From Klebsiella sp. BIGb0407 (GTDB lineage Bacteria > Pseudomonadota > Gammaproteobacteria > Enterobacterales > Enterobacteriaceae), in NCBI RefSeq assembly GCF_024807845.1, contig NZ_JANUEQ010000001.1, positions 744,001 to 808,000 of the forward strand: a DNA stretch of 64,000 nt. Direction: 5' to 3'. The notes below the pieces were generated by a model. The model was not told the origin of the DNA. It was given only the letters and a program-made list of their open reading frames with translations, and did no database searches. Positions 50,226 through 58,565 of this stretch are shown here, in pieces (within the stretch, counting starts at the first letter, position 1; every line of letters begins with the position of its first letter). Position numbers and translations under genes: made by a program.

Positions 50226-50944
50226 TGAATTATTTGCACCTCGTCAACAGCCTGCGCCTGGCAAAAATGCCCAAATACTGGAGGCCGAAAAAATGGCCTA
50301 GCGAGTACCGGGTCGATGAAATCACCGGTTTGGAATATCGCCCGTTAACTCCTACTGAACAAAAACTCAAACATCAGCATATTCATCCCCTGCCCGACTC
50401 TTTAGAAATGCTTTTTGCCAGCTTTCTAAAACCAGCCATAAAGCGCGACAGAAGAGCACAAGACTATGATCGAAAACGTGGCACCTGGCGGATTGACTGG
50501 CCGTATCATAAACAGAACTATCGTCGGGAAGCGATTCTCTATGGCACAACCCAAACTGAATATGCTGAATGCCACCATCTTTGCCAAAGACGGGCCTGGG
50601 CTATGCTCCACGCGTCAGGTGGCGCATCAATAAAAGCATTATTCTGGGTCTATCACCGCCACCAGCTACAACTCGAACAGCATGAAAATGGTATGGATGT
50701 GGAAACCTATATTGAAAAATATCAGTTGTCACAACGTTCAGCTGCTCGCCAATTATTGCGTAAGCCAATGGGCGAATACTGGTCACGTTGCTTCGATATT
50801 TATTACCAAGGCTGGTGGCCTAAAGGCTATACCGTCAGTGATTTTGCCTGTGCTGCCAAATTGAAACAAACAACAGTGAGACAATATTTATTTGATTTCC
50901 CACCGGGGCTTTTTGATCCCATGTTGGTTAAACCCTATCTGTAG
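50222..50944 (+). CDS. element protein sharing the C-terminal domain of the HUH-like protein
   Basis: A 240-residue basic protein. Its N-terminal two thirds are unlike anything I recognise (YRPLTPTEQKLKHQHIHPLPDSLEMLF; AQDYDRKRGTWRIDWPYHKQNYRREAILYG). Residues about 160-240 match the end of the preceding protein: both have F-x-x-YY, W-P-x-G, a helix-turn-helix-like V-x-x-[YF]-A...T-x-R-x-YL and P-x-L-x-x-P. It is coupled to the HUH-like gene by an ATGA overlap. A frameshifted second copy lies at 57410-57988, with about 80 percent identity by eye, showing the gene belongs to the element backbone. Confidence 0.7.
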   Translation: MMNYLHLVNSLRLAKMPKYWRPKKWPSEYRVDEITGLEYRPLTPTEQKLKHQHIHPLPDSLEMLFASFLKPAIKRDRRAQDYDRKRGTWRIDWPYHKQNYRREAILYGTTQTEYAECHHLCQRRAWAMLHASGGASIKALFWVYHRHQLQLEQHENGMDVETYIEKYQLSQRSAARQLLRKPMGEYWSRCFDIYYQGWWPKGYTVSDFACAAKLKQTTVRQYLFDFPPGLFDPMLVKPYL

Positions 50945-51348
50945 CCCCCGACTAAGAAATGCTCCCTTTGAGAAGAACGTGATACAACAAAATGAAGGTC
51001 TCTTTTTTACGATATTACGCAAAAAGTGAATATAAACGACAGAATAACAGGGATAAATCTGTTTATTGCGCTAAAGATGGTCCCCCTCTTTTTTTACTCT
51101 ATCCCCCGAAAAATAGACAAAACGGTAAACATCGTATATCCGGATAGAGGATTATTTTGTTAATGCATTAAATTTTATTCATTATTTTTACTTTCTAAAC
51201 CAAAGTGGTCCCCTAAAAAATGGACCATGATTAGCGGAAGGAGGGATCATTTTACTGAGGGAGTCCTAACAACCAATGACGATGACCAATCTCAATATCA
51301 TGGATGCAATCTTGTACTATAGTTTGAGTCATTACGGGAAAGGTTGCA
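50945..51348. other. repeat-rich non-coding region, candidate origin (copy 1)
   Basis: This gene-free, AT-rich stretch follows the Rep-region genes. It carries related motifs: GATGGTCCCCCTC (51077), AAGTGGTCCCCT (51203), TGGACCATG (51220), GAGGGATCAT (51241). Copy 2 at 57989-58403 has comparable motifs at matching distances, and both end in GCAATCTTGTACTATAG then AAAGGTTGC. Position next to an HUH-like gene suggests an origin or operator array; the evidence is comparative only. Confidence 0.5.
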
Positions 51349-51533
51349 GGATTCATTTCATGATAATTGCGTAATTGGATCTGACTTGACTACCCATTTG
51401 CATTTTACTTGGCGATCGCTTGCAAAATCTGAACGTACACATTTACAGGCGTGAACGTCTGTTGTGTGCCAGTAGCGAATTTTTCTAACGTCGCTGATGT
51501 ATTAAGCAATGGAGAACAGGTCATATTTATAAA

Positions 51534-51800
51534 TTGACTCGTACGCTAAATTTTACAGGAACATTTCCGATAATCATTACTACCTCCATTGATCTTTTGA
51601 GCGCATGTCCATTTGTACGGCTGGCGGCAGTGCCGGTGACCTTTTCCGAAACTGTCCTCGATGTCACAGGGCCCGAAGGACCTTTGAAAGGGACGTTACT
51701 CACTCAAAGTTCAAAACCAACCGTCGTAGTCCTTATCGCTGCAGGCTCCGGGCCAACCGATAAGGATGGAAATTTAAGATCTGTCAAGGATAACAAATGA
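51534..51800 (+). pseudogene. N-terminal fragment of an alpha/beta hydrolase
   Basis: From about 51620 the frame reads VPVTFSETVLDVTGPEGPLKGTLL then VVVLIAAGSGPTDKDGN, the opening strands and oxyanion-type GSGPTDRDGN loop of a family of alpha/beta hydrolases, then stops after 20 more unrelated codons. No catalytic Ser, Asp or His remains and no later part of the gene is found, so it is a truncated relic. It sits directly before the dynamin-like operon; its stop overlaps the first ATG of that operon, which may have been spliced onto its promoter. Confidence 0.65.
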
Positions 51801-54001
51801 CAATGGAATCACCTGAAATCCAGCTCAAAGCGCTGAATAATGCTTTACGTCGTTTACGTGGGGCCTGTTCCGCACTTGATGGCGAGGAGCTTGATGAAAA
51901 ATTACTTGAGGTCATGCGACGACTGCTGCTTGCAGAGGTACTCGCAGATACCTGGATTGTGGCGATAGGCGGCTCGCAAGGGGCGGGTAAAACGACGCTG
52001 ATGGCGAGCCTGTATGACCTGAATCATGACAGTAGCGGCTGGTTACGCAGCAATGAAGGTCGCGGCGAGAAAATGCCGGTACTGATCCTCGAGAGTCGTG
52101 AGACTAAAGTGGCGCAGGGTTATGTTCGCCGCCTGATCGAAACTGGAAATGATTTGATGCTGGAGGATGTCAGCGTCGACGTCAACGAGTTTCAGCGCGC
52201 GGTCTGCGATCCTGATGCCGGGGATTTACTACCGATATTGAAAGTACCTCAGCGTTATTTTATCCGCAATAACCAGGCCTGGTTACTGCTGCCTGGCTAT
52301 GAAAAACAAGAACGTGAGAATCGTGAATGGCAGGAACTGATGCGTCAGGCGATGATCGCGGCAGGCGGTTGTATCATCGTGACCGACGAGACTCGATTAG
52401 CAAACCAGCAGCAGCTAGAAATCGTCAAAGATATGCTGGAAAAAGAGCTTAAGAATTGTAAACCTTATATTGTCATCTCCAAGACAGAAGCGTATCGCCA
52501 TAATCCGCAACGGCAAGCTGAATTAAGAAAAAGCGCGGCTGAAACCTTCAATGTCTCTGCCGAATATATGGATAACAACATTATTTTAACCGGCACCGAT
52601 GATCCGGAATACATAACAGAATGGATGCCGCACCTACGCCGGGCCATTGACGACCTTAACTTTTCCGGACAAACCAACCGCTCTCTCCAGTTAACCCACC
52701 TTACTGGGATTGTCAGTAAGGATCTGCCGCGCGTTATGAATATGATCCGCACCCAGTCACGTCTGTATTATCACAGTGATAAAGGTGGCCAAGACGATGG
52801 CAGTCAGGTGCTGGCCGAGGCTCTGGAAGTGTTTGACAGCGCCGTGCAGGAACTGCGGGAAGAGCACACCGAAAAGGTGAAAACGTGCATCGCTAAAACC
52901 TTTGAAGCAGCGAAGGAGAATATGGACCGCAGGCTAGTCAAGGATCATGAGGGATTTGCAAACTGGCTATCGAATGCATTTGATACCACCAGTGAGACGA
53001 AAGGTAAATTGCAGAAACTGGTTCAGAATTCATGGCAGGACGCATCAACTGATTTCTTCGACGACTATGTGAACAGTCTGCAACAATTGACAGCGGCAAA
53101 ACTCAAGCCCATACCAAACGGCAACGATCGCCAAAACTTGCCTGCATCACCGAAGCTGGAGAAGCTGGTAGCACTTGGCTATATGAATAGCGCCGGACAG
53201 CCAGTGCAGCACGAACAGCTGGATGCGGAAAAAATAATTAATATCAAAATGTTGCTAAATCATGGCGCTACGTCGAATACGCAAAACACCACGGTGATGA
53301 ATAAACAGTTCAGGAAAAGCGTGGAATTGATCCCGGTGCTCTCACTGGAGTACACCCGCCTTGTGTACGCCATGCCTGAGATTTGCAAAGAGTTGCGGCC
53401 CTACGTCACGTTTGAGCAGGACGATGGCGAGACATACGCAGGTAACGTCGCAGCAGAAGGGATTCAAACCCTCAATGCAGGGGTTGATCTTGGCAAGACC
53501 GCAATAAAATCACTGGCGGCGGTGCTGGTGATTGACGTTGTCAGCGACGGCAATTCCGATATACTCGGCGCGTTATTTGGAGAGGATCAGCCTTCCATTG
53601 ACCCGACGGATTCATCTATTCCCCCAGCACCGGTGATAATGCATCCTGTTGCCATTGCGGTAACCGCTGTTGTGGCGGCAGCCTATGTGACTGTGGCTGC
53701 GGTAACGCGAATGCGCACCTTCGAAAAAAAAGCGAGCACCCAAGCACACGTCATGCTTGCCAGCGTTCATGACCACCATATTGAGCATTTACGCAATCAG
53801 TTCGATGATACGATGAAAGCAGCGCGTAAGCGGATTAGCGAAACGTTACGTGCGCGTTATCATATGGATGAAATGCTGATGCGCAAAGATCGGCTCGCGA
53901 AAGCTATTGCCGACGTCAATGCACTTGCCGACGACCTACGTACTGAACTAGGATCATCGGCTTCGGGTCTGCAAGTGTTAATCACCAGTCATGGTGAGTA
54001 A
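51797..54001 (+). CDS. dynamin-like P-loop GTPase, cassette gene 1
   Basis: A 734-residue protein. The P-loop GGSQGAGKTT is at about residues 58-67. The G3 position reads LLPGYE (164-169), so the usual Asp is Leu; G4 reads ISKTE (227-231), a weak form of TKxD. Helical segments follow (residues 320-480), and a hydrophobic stretch at about 614-636 (HPVAIAVTAVVAAAYVTVAAV) is a likely membrane anchor or paddle, with a helical C terminus. The architecture is that of bacterial dynamin-like proteins (LeoA, CrfC relatives). AAGGA is 6 bases before ATG. The next two genes follow without gap. Confidence 0.75.
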   Translation: MTMESPEIQLKALNNALRRLRGACSALDGEELDEKLLEVMRRLLLAEVLADTWIVAIGGSQGAGKTTLMASLYDLNHDSSGWLRSNEGRGEKMPVLILESRETKVAQGYVRRLIETGNDLMLEDVSVDVNEFQRAVCDPDAGDLLPILKVPQRYFIRNNQAWLLLPGYEKQERENREWQELMRQAMIAAGGCIIVTDETRLANQQQLEIVKDMLEKELKNCKPYIVISKTEAYRHNPQRQAELRKSAAETFNVSAEYMDNNIILTGTDDPEYITEWMPHLRRAIDDLNFSGQTNRSLQLTHLTGIVSKDLPRVMNMIRTQSRLYYHSDKGGQDDGSQVLAEALEVFDSAVQELREEHTEKVKTCIAKTFEAAKENMDRRLVKDHEGFANWLSNAFDTTSETKGKLQKLVQNSWQDASTDFFDDYVNSLQQLTAAKLKPIPNGNDRQNLPASPKLEKLVALGYMNSAGQPVQHEQLDAEKIINIKMLLNHGATSNTQNTTVMNKQFRKSVELIPVLSLEYTRLVYAMPEICKELRPYVTFEQDDGETYAGNVAAEGIQTLNAGVDLGKTAIKSLAAVLVIDVVSDGNSDILGALFGEDQPSIDPTDSSIPPAPVIMHPVAIAVTAVVAAAYVTVAAVTRMRTFEKKASTQAHVMLASVHDHHIEHLRNQFDDTMKAARKRISETLRARYHMDEMLMRKDRLAKAIADVNALADDLRTELGSSASGLQVLITSHGE

Positions 54002-54002
54002 G

Positions 54003-55940
54003 ATGACGTCTGGAAAGGCTATCGATTACTGGCAGCAGTTAGAGTCACGACAGTTGGAATGGGCTTTTCGCGCCTACGATCGGCTGATTAAGACATTAAG
54101 TCATGACGTTCAGGAAAGGATACAGCTCAGGGAAAGGGAAAGCGATGCCAAGCCGTATGTAGTCATCTTCGGTAAGACGCAGGTCGGAAAAACCACCTTA
54201 CTGCTTGATCTGATGGGAATCGATCTGCAGCAGATGGTAACGCTATCGCACGTGCTGCGTGGCGGGAGGGAAGCCGGGAAATCGGCCACCGCCACCGCCA
54301 TGGAATATTGTCGTTCAACGGACCAGCGCTGGGGATTGTTTATACAATCTAAAACACGCTGGTTTGTCTCTGACAGCGATATGACAGAAGCCTTAGCGCA
54401 GCTCAGAAAGCAGATGGAACAAGGCAAACTGGTTATTAATTCCCCCTGTATTGTGCATATTCCGGGGCGTTTTTTCAGGATACAAACTTCGGGGGCGCCC
54501 AGCGTGCGCATTCTGGATCTGCCTGGCGATAATCCCGCGAATGCACAAGAGCAAAAGCATGTCAATCAAATGGCGAAGACCTATCTTCCCTTCGCTGATT
54601 TGGTGCTGTTGATTGGTCGTGGCGACGATTTGAGTTTTCTTCAGCCAGAGGTTATCACCCTGCCGGGTATCGAGGATTGGCAAGCGATGCCGCACCGGTT
54701 TCGCATTGTGACCACCTACTCTTACTCTGCCCAGTCGGTGAAGACTCTGATTCGCAATGATTCAGCTTTCGATATCGCGCAGTTACGTCAACGTCTTATC
54801 GAACAGATCGAACGTTTTAACAGCCTTAGCGATGCAGCGAAAAACCAGAACCTCTATTTCCCACTTGAGTTTGGCAGCAGCTGGTTGAGTATGGCAGAAA
54901 AAGATAGCGTTCTGTATGCCCGGGTTGCCCCAATGGTTAACCGCTTGCGTAGCGAACTGCTGGAACAGATTGCGGCATCGACCAGTCCGCTCGGACGGCT
55001 GCGCAGCACCCTGGATACCCACCTCAGCGTTAAATATATTCAGGAGAAAAAAACAGAGGTAATCGAAAGAGAACTTTTGGGGCTAAAAAAACAGCAACAA
55101 GAGACAGAAACTACACTGACGACCTGGGAAAAGGCGATGGCCCGGTCGCAAGAAAAAATAGACCAAACGGGCAGGTTATTAAAAGATAACTCGTTATCTA
55201 TCAGCCGACGGCTTATCGATAAAACCGCGGAAAAGGCCGCTGTAATTAAATTGTCAGCAGAGTACAAAAGCGAAAAATGCACGACTCTACACCGTATGAT
55301 TGCCGACTATTGCAGTGAAATTAAAAATATCCAGTTGGCCGTAGCAAGTCAGTCAATATACTGGCAAAAAGTGACCCGCAAGAATATTGAACCTACGCGG
55401 CAGGCGGTGCAGGAGATTCTTGATGAAAAGTTCAGTGCTATTCGCTATACGCTCAATGACTATTGGATCGACGCCTATCTAAGTTCGGATAATTATTCAT
55501 CGGATAAAAACAGAGTCATCCATGCCGCCGATAATGCCAAAGCGGAAGTCATTCGGTTGTGGACGTCACAATGGATGGCGGCCGCAGAGAACGTCTTGAA
55601 TGAGTGCAAAAGCGAATTCACCAAGGAAGAGAGGACTCTCGATATGTTGCAGGTAGAGAAAGATAAATCCATACGGCGAAAGACATCGCTTGAGCAACAG
55701 CTCACCTCGCACAAGGATGATTTAAAGAAAATCGCTACGGACTCAAAGGAGGATCTTGCTCGCTGTAAGAGGTTTGTACACTTTCTTGATGAAGAGTATC
55801 TCAACACCTTAAATGAGCGACTGGATTCAGCCTTTCAGGAACGTGACGACTGTGATGCGCTATTACAAATTTTATCCTGCGTAGCGTTGAAAAATCAGCG
55901 GGAAGATTTAATGAATTTAACTGAAAAGTATTCTGGATAA
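54003..55940 (+). CDS. dynamin-like P-loop GTPase, cassette gene 2
   Basis: A 645-residue protein. The P-loop is GKTQVGKTT (about residues 57-65), followed by the G3 motif LDLPGDN (about 171-177) with Asp present, and LVLLIGRGDDLSF. A clear G4 is not seen. Long coiled coils fill residues 350-430 (KKTEVIERELLGLKKQQQETETTLT) and 530-620 (TLDMLQVEKDKSIRRKTSLEQQL). No membrane segment is evident. ATG 54003 has GGTGAG upstream; ATG 53991 overlaps the previous gene and has no ribosome-binding site. Together with gene 1 it may form an asymmetrical pair, as in two-protein bacterial dynamins. Confidence 0.75.
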   Translation: MTSGKAIDYWQQLESRQLEWAFRAYDRLIKTLSHDVQERIQLRERESDAKPYVVIFGKTQVGKTTLLLDLMGIDLQQMVTLSHVLRGGREAGKSATATAMEYCRSTDQRWGLFIQSKTRWFVSDSDMTEALAQLRKQMEQGKLVINSPCIVHIPGRFFRIQTSGAPSVRILDLPGDNPANAQEQKHVNQMAKTYLPFADLVLLIGRGDDLSFLQPEVITLPGIEDWQAMPHRFRIVTTYSYSAQSVKTLIRNDSAFDIAQLRQRLIEQIERFNSLSDAAKNQNLYFPLEFGSSWLSMAEKDSVLYARVAPMVNRLRSELLEQIAASTSPLGRLRSTLDTHLSVKYIQEKKTEVIERELLGLKKQQQETETTLTTWEKAMARSQEKIDQTGRLLKDNSLSISRRLIDKTAEKAAVIKLSAEYKSEKCTTLHRMIADYCSEIKNIQLAVASQSIYWQKVTRKNIEPTRQAVQEILDEKFSAIRYTLNDYWIDAYLSSDNYSSDKNRVIHAADNAKAEVIRLWTSQWMAAAENVLNECKSEFTKEERTLDMLQVEKDKSIRRKTSLEQQLTSHKDDLKKIATDSKEDLARCKRFVHFLDEEYLNTLNERLDSAFQERDDCDALLQILSCVALKNQREDLMNLTEKYSG

Positions 55941-55943
55941 GAC

Positions 55944-56921
55944 ATGAACGTGAACAGTGAAATAAAAAATAAAGAAAAATCGCTCGCCGAGTTAATGGTA
56001 AAAATACTTAAGGAGCCGCTCAATCCCCTTGAGAGTTCGTTAAAAAAACTCAATACAGACGTTCTGGATACCAAAGATAAAGTTGAAGAAATCAATGATG
56101 CCATTAATACGATAGGCGCAAACACTGAAGAAATCATTAATCCGCTAAAAAGATCGTTACGTGAGCTGCAAGATGACGATATTCCTGGGGTGATAAGTAA
56201 ACTGCGGGAGTTTATTTCGACGCAGGTCGAAGAAAAAAAACAGGATATTAGCGCCGTGCTTAGCCAACAATCGGCGCACTATGATAGCCAGCTGAAAGCC
56301 GCGACCGGTGAGGTTTTTGAAAAACTGTCGGATGTTCTTGGACAGCAAAATGAGAGTGTCCAGGTAGCAATACAGCAGTATCAGCAAACGGGTATCGACA
56401 GCACTGAGGTCTTGTTGCAGCAACTGCTGACTGCTAACCACTCCCTAGAGAAGGCCTGCGCCGCGAATGCCAGCGAGCAACAGTCGACGCGAGAGCGTGA
56501 CCAGCGGTTGGCTGAATGGCTGGAAAGTGTCATTCTAGCCCAGCAACAAATAAAGCAGTCGATAAGCGAACTTGACCAGCAGCTAAAGGGCATGAGTCAA
56601 GGTGTACAAACTATGCGGGCCACGCTCGCGGAACGGCTGGAAAGTGATCGGCGGGAAGTGTTAAGCAGCCTTGAAACGCTGTCCACCGACGTCCAGGCAG
56701 CATTGGTGCAGCATTTGACCCCACCAACCCAGGCTATTGAGTCTCTGCAAACCAGCCAGCAGGCGTTGACCGAGGCAGTGAGTCAGCAAAAGAGCTATCT
56801 GGAAGCGCAAATTGCCGCAAGTCAGGGCAGATTTCGCTACGTTGTCATCATTTTTGCATTATTTACCACCTCGACGCTGGCGTATATTGGCTATGACATC
56901 TGGAAGAATTTAGCTCCCTGA
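55944..56921 (+). CDS. coiled-coil protein with C-terminal membrane anchor, cassette gene 3
   Basis: A 325-residue protein with no enzyme motif. It is almost entirely helical and rich in Gln, Glu, Leu and Ser (KKLNTDVLDTKDKVEEINDAINTIG; QQSTRERDQRLAEWLESV; TQAIESLQTSQQALTEAVSQQ). A single hydrophobic segment near the C terminus (residues about 294-314, YVVIIFALFTTSTLAYIGYDI) would anchor it in the membrane with the coiled coil in the cytoplasm. It starts 3 bp after gene 2 and completes the operon. It is plausibly the scaffold that recruits the two GTPases to the membrane. Confidence 0.7.
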   Translation: MNVNSEIKNKEKSLAELMVKILKEPLNPLESSLKKLNTDVLDTKDKVEEINDAINTIGANTEEIINPLKRSLRELQDDDIPGVISKLREFISTQVEEKKQDISAVLSQQSAHYDSQLKAATGEVFEKLSDVLGQQNESVQVAIQQYQQTGIDSTEVLLQQLLTANHSLEKACAANASEQQSTRERDQRLAEWLESVILAQQQIKQSISELDQQLKGMSQGVQTMRATLAERLESDRREVLSSLETLSTDVQAALVQHLTPPTQAIESLQTSQQALTEAVSQQKSYLEAQIAASQGRFRYVVIIFALFTTSTLAYIGYDIWKNLAP

Positions 56922-56997
56922 CAGGGCGAAAGAATGCATGGTGTCTAACGCGACAGAGCTATTATATTTTTAGTTGTGTATAGGGTTAGACAAGCCC

Positions 56998-57138
56998 TTT
57001 ATTTAATGTTAGAAAATCAATTGTTTAATATTAATTGGTGTTAAATTAGACAAAAGCCGTTTTTTCGTTCCACATATTAACTGGGCGGCTCAAGGAAGGG
57101 AAAAACGGTAGTAATTAAGAGGAAGCTGGCTCTTTATG
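56998..57138. repeat. right copy of the ychF-end direct repeat (att-like)
   Basis: TTTATTTAATGTTAGAAAATC matches the end of ychF, then AAAGCCGTTTTTTC, CTGGGCGGC, GGAAAAACGGTAG and GGAAGCTGGCTCT follow in the order of the left copy (47373-47530). It would be both the right end of the first element and the left end of the decayed second one. It is cut at 57137 by an IS end. Confidence 0.65.
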
Positions 57139-57396
57139 AACTGAACCCCAAAACCTGGACGGTTTATTTAATAAGTAGCCTGACACTCAGTCGGTAAGCC
57201 ATCTGACAGAGCCATCCGAGACCCAATTTTATTCGACCTGTGTTCCAGCACGTTATATACGTTTCAACATCCTTTTCCAGATCCTCCACCGTCCTGTAGC
57301 GCTTCCGGTACTACATCTCTGTCTTCAGGTAGCCGAAGAAATTCTCCATCACAGCATTATCTAGGCAGTTTCCTTTGCGTGACATACTCTGTTGTA
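57137..57396 (-). pseudogene. IS3-family (IS150-type) transposase C-terminal remnant
   Basis: On the minus strand the frame reads [27 protein letters not shown], a stop, then RYRTVEDLEKDVETYITCWNTGRIKLGLG. This is the C-terminal end of an IS150-group OrfB with the final catalytic Glu (VMENFFG), interrupted by TAG. The terminus TGAACTGAACCCC at 57137 looks like the IS right end. The 5' part of the transposase and the left end are missing. Confidence 0.75.
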
Positions 57397-57409
57397 TGTA
57401 AGCGTCACT

Positions 57410-57988
57410 GGTCTAAAATATCGCCCGCTAACCCTTGCCCGACTCTTTAGAAATGCTGTTTGCCAACTTTCAACAACCAGCCATTAAGCTCAACAGAAGA
57501 GCACAGGACTATAACCGGAAACGTTGCACCTGGTGGATTGACTGGCCGTACCATAAACAGAACTATCGTCGGGAAACGATTCTCTACGGCATAACTCAGG
57601 CCGAATATGCTCAATGTCATCATCTTTGCCAGAGGCGGGCATGGACTATACTTCACAGCTCTGGTGGCGCGTCTATAAAAGCACTATTTTGGGTTTACCA
57701 TCGCCACCAGCTACAAAGGGAACAGTGTGAAACGGGCTCGATGTTGAGGCTTATATTGAAAAATACCAGTTATCACAACGTTCAGCATTTCGCCAATTAT
57801 CACGAAAGCACATGAACGCATACTGGTCTCGCGGCTTCGATATTTATTACCATGGCTGGTGGCCTAAAGGCTATACCGTCAGTGATTTTTCCTGTGCTGC
57901 CAAACCGAAAGAAACTACCGTCCGCCAATACCTGTTTGACTTCCCACCCGGTCTTTTTAACCCCATGCTGCTAAAACCTTATCTATAA
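57410..57988 (+). pseudogene. decayed second copy of the 50222-50944 gene
   Basis: From GGTCTAAAATATCG this is colinear with 50327-50944 and encodes LPDSLEMLFANFQQPAIKLNRRAQDYNRKRCTW, about 80 percent identical by eye. The N-terminal 35 codons are absent (replaced by the IS remnant), about 30 bases are deleted just after the start of the match, and a one-base deletion near 57735 shifts the frame in the region of the C-terminal domain. The end (NPMLLKPYL) and stop are recognisable. Confidence 0.8.
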
Positions 57989-58403
57989 TCGTCTCACCTT
58001 TAGAAGTGATCCCCTAGTGCAGAACATAATGCGACACAATAGTGGGCGTTTTTTATAATTTTGCTCTAATAAAATGAATGTAAGTGACTGAATAATTGAT
58101 GTATGCATACTTGTTTATATCAAAGTGATCCTCTTTTTATTTTAACCCATAGTCTAAAAAGTAGAGTAGCGGTAAACAACGCAGTTGATTACAAAGGGGA
58201 TCACTCTCTTAATTAATTGAATTAATTTGATAATATTCATTTTATGGCAAAAGTCTTCCGCTAAAAAACACAGTGACATTGAGGGGATCACGGATCACTC
58301 GGTAAGAAGTATTCCGCTGTAAGAAAGAATGGGTTATATGGGTATCAGAAATGTCACTTTTGCAATCTTGTACTATAGTCTGAGTGATCATGGTAAAGGT
58401 TGC
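57989..58403. other. repeat-rich non-coding region, candidate origin (copy 2)
   Basis: Four GTGATCCCC-type motifs occur here: AAGTGATCCCCT (58004), AAGTGATCCTCT (58123), AGGGGATCACT (58196) and AGGGGATCACGGATCACT (58282). The last two are in the opposite orientation to the first two. Copy 1 (50945-51348) has GGTCCCC forms at like distances. Both copies end in GCAATCTTGTACTATAG and AAAGGTTGC, after which the two sequences diverge entirely. Confidence 0.5.
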
Positions 58404-58565
58404 TCACATCAACATCACTGTGAATATCGGCTGAATAAACCAGCGTTAGCTGTACGGAAAAATGGTAAACGGATAGTTTGATCCATAAAGAGACCGTGCA
58501 ATATAGCAATATTATATTTCCTTTAACGCCTCCTGTTACTTATTAGCGGCCACCAGGATTTTCAT

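Larger units (their letters stand above)
47373..57021. mobile_element. integrative element at the 3' end of ychF, with dynamin-like cargo
   Basis: About 9.6 kb bounded by two copies of the ychF 3' end. The backbone runs: unknown basic protein, AlpA-type regulator, HUH-motif YagK/YfjJ-like protein, a second protein sharing its C-terminal domain, then a repeat-rich non-coding region. The cargo is a hydrolase fragment and three dynamin-type genes, visibly more GC-rich than the backbone. AlpA and YagK/YfjJ proteins are known from CP4-type cryptic prophages and satellite elements. No integrase or relaxase is present, so movement would depend on a helper. Element status is inferred from the repeats and gene content. 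Confidence 0.6.
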
